Shown here: piece after piece, positions 1-7,185 of the stretch
Layout: every line of letters starts with the position of its first letter
Numbering within the stretch: position 1 is the first letter of the stretch
Origin: Chara braunii
Taxonomy: Eukaryota > Streptophyta > Charophyceae > Charales > Characeae
Assembly (NCBI GenBank): GCA_003427395.1
Contig: BFEA01000257.1
Coordinates: 1,529,015 to 1,549,641, forward strand
Length of the DNA stretch: 20,627 nucleotides
Reading direction: 5' to 3'
The notes under the pieces: model-generated
Databases searched by the model: none
The model's input: the letters and a program-made list of their open reading frames with translations, nothing else
Told to the model about the DNA's origin: nothing
Position numbers and translations under genes: made by a program

Positions 1-18
1 CGAGAATGAAATTATTGC

Positions 19-377
19 GTGGGCGAGCAAGTGTTTGACACCGCCATCTTTGGCGATTTTTCATTTTTTTTTGGCTTTGTCAAATGCCATGAAATTTTGT
101 ACATCTGTATCTTACATCATAGAGAACCTACAAATAAAGTTTGAAAAAATAATATTTTTTTTCAGGCCCCGAAATAAAGGGAAAACAAAAAGTGAAAAGA
201 GAAAAAAAACAAATTAGTAAGTGGAAAAGCATGTTTTGACACTACCATCTTTGCCGATTTTTCATTATTTTTTGGCTCCACAGAATGACTTCAAAATTGA
301 GAGACAGGTAGCTTACATAACAGAGAACTCACAAAAAAAAAATCAGAAAAAATAATAATTTTTAGGTACCGAAATAA
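19..377. repeat. Diverged direct repeat, two copies of about 158 bp
   Basis: Positions 19-177 and 221-377 are two diverged copies in the same orientation, offset by about 200 bp. Both run from a GTGG start through a shared CATCTTTG block and a T-rich tract to a final GAAATAA. The sequence is AT-rich and I see no gene in it. Confidence 0.7.
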
Positions 378-386
378 TTTTTTGCG

Positions 387-475
387 GGGTCCGAACCCCT
401 TCGAGTTCGGGCCCCGTACGGGGACCCGAACGCCCGAACGTTCGGGGGTCAGCTTAGGGGCCTCCGTACGTTCGG
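387..475. other. GC-rich block of nested short palindromes
   Basis: An abrupt GC-rich island inside AT-rich DNA. It contains the perfect palindromes CCCCGTACGGGG and CCCGAACGTTCGGG and several copies of the CGAAC/GTTCG pair, so a single strand could form alternative hairpins. Its origin is not recognised; it may be part of the neighbouring foldback repeat. Confidence 0.6.
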
Positions 476-494
476 CCTGGCAACTCTGTTGTAG

Positions 495-825
495 GCAGAA
501 AAATGAACTGAACGATTTTTGCCTCAAGGTCACATCGGAATTCCTTACCAAAATTTTAAAATAAAAAATAAAACGAAGATTTTTTTTTTTTTCTTCCCTT
601 ATGTCCGGCCGGGAAAGTGGTCCCGGGCCACTGTGGTAGCCTAGCTTATGCAGTAACAGCGTTTGCCTCAGGGTCACATCGAATGTTTTTACCAAATTTA
701 AAGTAAAAGATAAAATTTCCGGGACCACTTGCCTGGCCGGGCCCAAAAATATATTTTAAATTCTAAATCTGGTAAAGAATTTCGATGTGAACCTGAGGCG
801 AAAGTTGTTCAGTTTATTTTTCTGC
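495..825. repeat. Foldback (nested inverted repeat)
   Basis: Outer arms 495-568 and 751-825 are imperfect reverse complements; both include GCAGAAAAAT and the CTCAAGGTCACATCG-like block. Inner arms 605-626 and 719-740 also pair (CCGGGACCACTT against AAGTGGTCCCGG). A further copy of the outer arm lies between them in direct orientation at 660-713. This suggests a foldback transposon or repeated local inversion and duplication. No coding sequence is supported. Confidence 0.65.
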
Positions 826-1035
826 ATTATATATATATTTTTCATATTTTTTGCATTCTTTTTTTTTTTTTTTTTGGCTGGGATCGTCTCTGGTCCTTGC
901 ACGGCCGGGCCACCCCGGCAAACAGGGTGACCCGGGCGGGCCGGCCTCTCGTAGCCTAGTGGAGGAGGGAATAATGTGATTAAATGGAGCAGCGAATAAT
1001 TAATTTAATTTGATTACATAGAGTAGTGAAGAATT
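826..1035. other. AT-rich DNA with poly(T) and a short GC-rich patch; no gene seen
   Basis: Holds a T-run at about 859-875, followed by a GC-rich stretch up to about 945 with GGCCGG/CCCGGG motifs like those in the foldback to the left. After that the sequence is AT-rich. The reading frames present are short and have no recognisable features. Confidence 0.4.
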
Positions 1036-1103
1036 AGTTGTTGATGACGTGTATGGCAAGTGGGTAATTTGATTGAGCGGAATTGCAAAGTGTTGACGAC
1101 CTG

Positions 1104-1190
1104 ATGCTTTGCCACATAGCGTTAAAATTGGAATGATACAGAGAGAAGATTAGCATGGCCCTTGTTGTTCCAAGGGTGGCAAATTGCGAG
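1104..1190 (+). pseudogene. U6 snRNA-like sequence (degenerate)
   Basis: The segment follows the layout of U6: a weak match to the 5' stem-loop and ACAT region, then AAAATTGGAATGATACAGAG, then AGATTAGCATGGCCC, then a diverged 3' part ending near GCGAG. A 2-nt insertion changes ATACAGAGAAG to ATACAGAGAGAAG, within the invariant ACAGAGA region that contacts the 5' splice site. The 5' stem is poorly conserved and no T-run follows. It lies inside the retroposed insertion, as expected for a U6 chimera produced by LINE template switching. Non-functional. Confidence 0.7.
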
Positions 1191-1291
1191 GCCCTTGGCC
1201 TCGGCAAGCCCTACTGGGCCCTGTTTCCAGCATGTAGGGTCGCCCCCCTAAGTGAAGGCAGGCTTGCAAAATGACGAGAGGCCTATTTTTG

Positions 1292-1467
1292 AGTTGGTTG
1301 CAAACGGGGGAACTCGGGCAGTCGCGCAGCCGACTACGAAATGAAATCGCTATTATTGATTTAGAAAGAACACTTCTTTAGTTGGTTGCAAACGGGGGAA
1401 CTCGGGCAGTTGCGCAGCCGACTACGAAATGAAATCGCTATTATTGATTTAGAAAGAATACTTCTTT
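1292..1467. repeat. 88-bp tandem duplication (two units)
   Basis: Units 1292-1379 and 1380-1467 are nearly identical, with two differences seen by eye. They begin AGTTGGTTGCAAACGGGGG and end ACTTCTTT. The high identity implies a recent duplication or an assembly repeat. An (ATT)n run follows at about 1467-1486. Confidence 0.9.
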
Positions 1468-1690
1468 ATTATTATTATTATTATTTTTTTTAAACACCTT
1501 TATTTACGAAGAGGTTGTAATTTCATCTAGTATATAATTCGTTCAAATGGTCATCAGTTGGTTGAGTGAGCCCAGGCCATGCCTGGCTTTTCCAATTGTA
1601 TCCGAGGCAGGCCGTGGGCTAGACACGTGGCATGAACTGAACACAAGCCCCTGGACAGTTGGACACGGGTAAGCTCCCCAGGCCCTGTGG

Positions 1691-2131
1691 ATGATTCCCT
1701 GGGACAGGGGCTCAGCCACTTGGGGCTTCCAGTACTGGAAGCTTCCTGGGAGAGGCCCAGGCCAGCCAGGCAGCTCACGACTGGAGGCCACTTTCCATAC
1801 AGGAAAGGGCCTGGCCGCTGGCTGGACATTCTGTCGGGCACTCGCTGCTTATGTGCAAGCACAGCTGCGCCAGCTGCTGGAGCGAGTGCCTACGCGCGCG
1901 CACGGGCGAGCAGGGAAGAAGCAGGCAGCCATAGCCGGGCTGGCCTGCGTGTTGCTGGATGGGGCGCATGGTGGTCTTCGGGTGCATGTGGCATCTGTGT
2001 GGAGGATCGAGGTTGTGAGTGAGGAGGAGAGGGACATATACCTGGTGCTTGATGCGAACGGCATTGACCGAGATCTGCTCGTACTTTGGAAAGCTGTTGA
2101 CGTTACCGGCGACATTTTAGATATAGGCTAG
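1691..2131 (+). CDS. Unidentified open reading frame inside the retroposed insertion
   Basis: A 146-codon frame from ATG to TAG. The first third looks like translated repeat. From about residue 45 it is rich in Ala, Leu and Arg, and the C-terminal half is acidic and hydrophobic (for example VLDANGIDRDLLVLWKAVDV). I do not recognise a domain. An in-frame stop lies seven codons before the ATG, so the frame does not extend upstream. It ends about 230 bp before the A-rich tail of the insertion and lies on the tail-bearing strand, so it may be the 3' end of the retroposed message or of a LINE ORF. GC-rich shadow frames overlap it on both strands, which lowers confidence. Confidence 0.3.
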   Translation: MIPWDRGSATWGFQYWKLPGRGPGQPGSSRLEATFHTGKGLAAGWTFCRALAAYVQAQLRQLLERVPTRAHGRAGKKQAAIAGLACVLLDGAHGGLRVHVASVWRIEVVSEEERDIYLVLDANGIDRDLLVLWKAVDVTGDILDIG

Positions 2132-2450
2132 ATAGGATCTGCCATTCGTAGTCTGGTCGCTGAGCGCCAGTTAGGGGGACGACATTGGTTCATTGTTGAT
2201 GTTGATGATTGTCACTTGTGAGCTTCTGCTGTGCTCTTATTTGGTGGAACTCCAGTTGCAATAATTCTGCTTTTGGTTGGAGGTCAAGACTGTCTGGTTT
2301 CATATATATGATGCTGCTTGGTGTTTCTGAATTTCGCTATTGCTCATTTTCCTTGCGAAATAAATAAACGAATAAATAAGTCAATAAATAAATAGAGTTG
2401 TTGATGACGTGGATGATCACACACATCAGGATTAGGTTGATGTTGAGGAT

Positions 2451-2505
2451 CTGGTCTGCTTTTCAGTGCCCGTTGTCTTGTTCGCTATACAGAAATCCAC
2501 ACACA

Positions 2506-2538
<33 letters not shown>

Positions 2539-2640
2539 GAAAAAAAGACTGTGCCAGACTGTTTCATCGGACTCTCACCAACTCCTGCCGTGATAGGGTA
2601 GAAACGAGTTTGTGGGGCAGTTGAGTGACCCAAACCCTGC
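2451..2640 (-). repeat. Dispersed repeat family HH, copy 1 (reverse orientation, decayed)
   Basis: Read on the minus strand, this copy shares with copies 2 and 3 the block GAGTTGGTGAGAGTCCGAT then GAAACAGTC then GGCACAGTC. A T-run and a (GT)n tract follow, then GGATTTCTGTATAGCGAACA and ACAACGGGCACTGAAAAGCA, the last two also present in copy 2. Stem II of the ribozyme-like fold and GAAA are kept, but CTGATGA is replaced, so no active hammerhead is expected. The poly(A)/(CA)n seen on the plus strand at about 2496-2546 is the internal microsatellite of the element. Confidence 0.75.
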
Positions 2641-3743
2641 CGTGCAGTACTCGTGATCCCACGGTCAGTATTTTACATGTATTACCCGAAAAAGTAAGGA
2701 GATCTTTGGTCCCCTCCTCTCCTTAATGCTGGGCATGCCCGTGCCAAGAAAGCTTCCTGCCATAATCTTTTCAATCGGTTTGGGGTGGAGCCCTCCTTCA
2801 ATCACGGAGTATATGGAGGGTGTCAGGATCACTGCTGACAGAAGTCGAGTTTATTCCAGAAAATGTGGTGGCTACTTTGTTCACTGTTGTTGCAACCACT
2901 ACCATCAAATCTGATGGCTGGGAAGCACTCTGCCGTGATTTCCTGTAGGAGGTCTCTGTTTCTTTTTTTTTCTTTTGCCTTTCTCCTGTTTTCTCAGCCC
3001 AGAAATTCGTAATGAACCTGTCAGCCTGCTGCCACTCAGTGTCACACTGGATCGGCCACACTCCTATACGACTGCTAATGGGACCGTGCTCCAGATGATA
3101 TGCATGGGTCCTGGGGACCATCTCACGCAAGTGTGTACATGCCATGCATTGTACTCCCACACACAATGAACAGTAGTCTGACAATAGACAAAGATAGAGA
3201 AGATGAGGACCGAGTTTCACAGTTTATATTATCAGAAATATGAATACAAAGTGTTTCAAAGTTCCCCTGAGTCCAGCGCTCATCAGCGCAACACCAATAT
3301 CTTGCCAACTCATCAATATGCCTTCCAGTGAATCAGTGCTACCCCTGCAGATAGTCTCCAAAACATCAATGTGGTCACCACTCATCAGCGCCACCTCTGC
3401 AGGTCACATCCAACTCAGGTAAGTATCTTCCATAGCCAACCTTGAATGAACACTCTCAGCCTCAATCCCTTCCTCCTATGATGCATACACACTCTTCAAT
3501 ACTCATGAGGATCTACTCTGGATACTACTCATAGCTACATACTAACCCTCTACTACTAATGCTAACTCGCTGGGCAGCTATGGCTGCATCACTTCCAGCG
3601 TACAGGCATCTTCCTCCCTCCAGCGCGTCTTCTCCTCCAGCGCTGCTCCTCCTGACTCAGCGCACAAGTGCACCAGCACTTCCACGCATTGCAACCAGTG
3701 GAGATCTGGCGAGGAATGAGGCAGGCAGCTCTTTTTATAGTAC
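2641..3743. other. No recognisable gene
   Basis: About 1.1 kb without a supported feature. On the minus strand, around 2712-2800, one frame gives a fairly natural-looking peptide (YSVIEGGLHPKPIEKIMAG), but it has a stop just upstream and no identity I can name. 3240-3740 is C- and A-rich with scattered CTCATCAGCGC-type motifs. No ITPK N-terminal exon was found here. Confidence 0.4.
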
Positions 3744-3781
3744 CTGTCTCTTATACACATCTAGATGTGTATAAGAGACAG
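3744..3781. other. Nextera (Tn5 mosaic-end) mate-pair junction adapter, an artefact
   Basis: CTGTCTCTTATACACATCT is followed directly by its exact reverse complement, giving a 38-bp perfect palindrome. This is the 19-bp Tn5 mosaic end used in Nextera kits, joined head to head as in circularised mate-pair libraries. A natural Tn5 insertion would not leave two abutting mosaic ends. Sequence left and right of 3744-3781 may therefore come from ends of a fragment several kb apart. Confidence 0.97.
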
Positions 3782-3880
3782 AACAGGTACACTGCCTACA
3801 CGTACAGACACACCCTTACTCGAACAGACATGACATACACATCTCCTGGTGAACATGTAAGTCTTTTGACAATGCCCTTT

Positions 3881-4127
3881 GCCTTAGATCTAGATGTGCC
3901 TGTTGATAGAGAACTTGACTTTTGACCTGTTTTCACGTTTCTGAGCCCTGGCAAGATACCTTTTCACAATGCTTTACTTTTACAAGGCCCGTGCTGCTCT
4001 GGGCATTGCCTTAGATCTAGATGTGCCTGTTGATAGAGAACTTGACTTTTGACCTGTTTTCACGTTTCTGAGCCCTGGCAAGATACCTTTTCACAATGCT
4101 TTACTTTTACAAGGCCCGTGCTGCTCT
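3881..4127. repeat. Tandem duplication, 120-bp units at 127-bp spacing
   Basis: 3881-4000 and 4008-4127 appear identical over 120 bp and are separated by 7 bp. They lie just right of the adapter junction, so this could be a real recent duplication or a gap-filling artefact. Confidence 0.9.
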
Positions 4128-4390
4128 ATTTTTACAAGGCCTGAGGCCTATATCGGGTAAAGGCCCTTTTAGATAGAAGGCGGTATGCATTAACCCCAAG
4201 TTATCATCGCCAAATTAAAAAAAAAAAAAAACCTTGTTCAATTTTGGCACGTGAGCAAAATATTTCAAATTTAACCAAAACTCAGTTAGAGATTCTTTTT
4301 TTTTTTGGCAATAATTTGTGCCCGAATGTGTGTGTGTATCTGGTTTATGAGAACAACCATGATGCTGACGGTGCTGACCATGATGTGCAG

Positions 4391-4472
4391 GAAACACGGC
4401 ATTAATCTTGTTGAAATAGATCGCAGTCGGCCTTTACTTGAGCAAGGCCCATTTGATGTGATCCTTCATAAG
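4391..4472 (+). CDS. ITPK: ITPK exon (first one visible)
   Basis: Encodes [20 protein letters not shown] followed by FDVILHK after one leading base that completes a codon from an upstream exon (phase 2 acceptor). The acceptor is TGTGCAG, with a possible branch motif CTGAC shortly upstream but a poor pyrimidine tract; the donor is AAG|GTGAGA. It corresponds to the N-terminal domain of ITPK, where plant members carry an EQGPFD...LHK block. The missing upstream exon may lie beyond the adapter misjoin. Confidence 0.85.
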
Positions 4473-4535
4473 GTGAGAGACGTTCTTCTTCTTTTTTCCT
4501 TCTGTTTTAAAGAATAGGGTAAACTCCGAAATCCG

Positions 4536-4580
<45 letters not shown>

Positions 4581-4832
4581 AAAAAAAAAAAAAAAAGTCC
4601 TGTGCCATTCTTGTCAGGGGTTTGGACCTACAGTCTGCTAGGATTGCAGGGTTGGTGTGGGTAAAGTCAACCACTTTTCTCTCTGAAGGATGTGTATAAC
4701 TCTACGCGACATGGTGAGTCGTTAATACCTTATCCATCAGTTAGTCAAATGCATCCTGGGCAGACTGTCTGTCCAGGTTCAACCTCCTGATGAGTTGGTG
4801 AAAGTCTGTCGAAACAGTCCGGCACAGTCATG

Positions 4833-4865
<33 letters not shown>

Positions 4866-5626
4866 TGTGTGGATTTTGTATGGTGAACATTACAACGGGC
4901 ACTGAAAAGCAGACCAGCCCCTCGTTTGCTTCACTGCGTCCAGAAAATTCGTTCTGGGCCGTTTGTATGTTTCTCCAGTTTCTCGTGCATTTTCATCACA
5001 ACACACTGCTACTCTATGCCTCAGGGCTGCTATGTTGTAACAAGCATTTTTGGAGTTTGGGGAAAGCTGCTCTTTTTCTGTGCATGCTTGCTACTGTGTA
5101 TCTGGAATGAGTGACCTTTGCTTGATTAGTGAGATTGCGTCTGAAGATTCAGGTATTCGCTTGCCTTGTGAAGCTGTGTAATGGTTCTATACATCCAACT
5201 GCTTTCTCCTCTGGGCTCTGCAGAGCATGTCAGTTCAAGCTCCACAACAATTTCCTACATCCATGTGAGTGCTTCTGTAGGCTCAGTTGTTCTAGTTTTC
5301 ACTCTGCCGAGCTGCAGCTATGGAAATTAGCGGGGTTTTGATCTTACTAGCCTAATGCTGACATGTTCGTAATGCGGATTGGATCGGATCGGATCGGACT
5401 CCTTTCATTGGTTGCCGAGGAGTATAATACCTTGCCCCTCTCTCTCTACTCTCTCAGTGCTTCACTTTGTCTTTCCTCCACTCTCCTTAGGTTTCTGTCC
5501 ATCATGTTGTTGCCGCCGTTTTGTTGGTTTATTTAACTTTATTAACGTTGCCTGCTCTTCTTATCCCTGTTGTTTGTTTGTTTGTTAGCTTCCAGGAAAG
5601 GAGTGGCCCAGGGAGTTGGAGGTGAG

Positions 5627-5681
<55 letters not shown>

Positions 5682-7118
5682 CCTCCCTCCCTCATGCACA
5701 CACCCACACACAAGAATATGCTAAGGCAGGCCTGATTTTGAGTCCTAATCAGTTGGCCTGGTGAGGTGTGCATGGGAGCTATTGCTGAATCTTGCCGAAG
5801 AGATGCGTTTCATTTTGGCCATAAAATTACACAACATGCAAAAAACGTTATCCCCCCCCCCCCCCCTCCCGCGGCCAGACCCGAGAGATGACAAGCTATG
5901 CATTGTGAAGGGGGTAACGGTTATGCAAATCATTGCTTCTGTGACAGCATGCATTGTGAAGGGGGTAAAAAGTCTAAAGGAAAAAAAAAGAAAAACTGAA
6001 AGAAGAGAAGAAGAAAAGAAGTAAAGAATTGATTAGCCAGTGAATACCGTCTTCACCTGAATAGAACGCCCGGTCATTATATCTGTATTTGGTGCAGCTT
6101 TCAGTCCACCTACAGCAATAATTACCGGGCGTTCTATTCGGGTGAAGACAGTAGGATAATGACAGAAAAAAGAAACGTGAAAGAAGAAAAGAAGAAAAGA
6201 AGAAAAGAAGAAAGGAAGAAGAGAAAAAAAAACTCCATTGATTAGTCAGTGACTAGGATAATGAGATTTGCGATGTCTGTCCGCATTTTTTCTTTAGAAC
6301 ATTAGCGTGTCTCATATGCTATCATATGAGCATTCTGTGCTCATCAGCCCAAGGCCGCTCTTTTAGTGCCACCTCCATACAGTGTTTTTTCTTACCTATC
6401 AGTCAGATCCTTGCACATAAACCAATACTGCGTTTAATGTGGCATGCACAGAGGTTAAAGAGTGGTGAAGGTGGGATAAACAGCTCCCGTGGTTGCACAT
6501 CAACGGCCGTTTGCTGCCCGCTCTCAAGTGACTGATGGTGCCACTGGCGAATGTCTCATGCGTGTTGTTGAAACGCCATTCACAATCTCAACATCTTCTC
6601 CAGTGTCTGAATACAGCACCCTTCGATTCGATGTTCCTGCAACTGCAGCTGGGTGCCTTCCACAAACTTGGAATGTCATAGTCTAATAGCATTATGTGAA
6701 TGGCAATTGTGTGTTGGCCGGAACGCAACCTCAACTTTAGCAAACTTGCCGCAGGATTCGCTGGCCTGTTGTGTTTGCCGGCAGAGAAGATCTGCATGTA
6801 CCAGTAACTTGGTCCTGCCTACTGATCCAGGTTCTGGTCCGGTGCAGTGCCCCAAGGGAAAGTGGATTGGGACAATGGTTGATCCAGTTCGAGTGAACAA
6901 TTGACTGGGAGTGACGACCTTTGACCTCGTCTCCTCCTCCATCCTCCCCCTCCATCTCCTGTGGTGTCCTTCTTGTCCTCGTCGCTGGCGCCTTCACATC
7001 CCCTGTACGTGTTCTTCGTCGTGATTTTGTTGTTCTTCGTCTTGTGTGTGTGTGTGTGTGTGTGTATGTGTGTGTGCGTGTGTGTGTGTGTGTGGTGTGT
7101 GTGTGTGTGTGTGTGTTT

Positions 7119-7185
<67 letters not shown>

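Larger units (their letters stand above)
1036..2411 (+). mobile_element. Retroposed insertion flanked by a 16-bp target-site duplication
   Basis: The 16-mer AGTTGTTGATGACGTG occurs at 1036-1051 and again at 2396-2411. Between the copies lie 1344 bp that end on the plus-strand 3' side in an A-rich AATA-type tail (about 2358-2395). A direct repeat of this length next to an A-rich 3' tail is the usual signature of target-primed reverse transcription by a LINE enzyme. The insert contains a U6 snRNA-like segment near its 5' end, an 88-bp tandem duplication, and a 146-codon open frame ending about 230 bp before the tail. Family assignment is not possible by eye. Confidence 0.65.
4648..4917 (+). repeat. 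Dispersed repeat family HH, copy 2 (contains the hammerhead-like core)
   Basis: Shares with copy 3 the block from AGGGTTGGTGTGGGTAAAG through CAAATGCATCCTGGG to the ribozyme-like core. It shares with copy 1 the right part: GGCACAGTC, a T20 run and (GT)n, then GGATTTTGTATGGTGAACA and ACAACGGGCACTGAAAAGCA, ending near 4917. It lies in sense orientation in the first visible ITPK intron. Confidence 0.8.

Noticed and set aside
2798-3220. 140-codon minus-strand frame
   Set aside because: Includes Lys-rich and Thr/Ser-rich low-complexity stretches from T-runs and no recognisable domain or splice context.
3744-3781. Natural Tn5/IS50 insertion or recombination site
   Set aside because: Two mosaic ends abut with no transposon and no 9-bp target duplication, which matches a library adapter, not biology.
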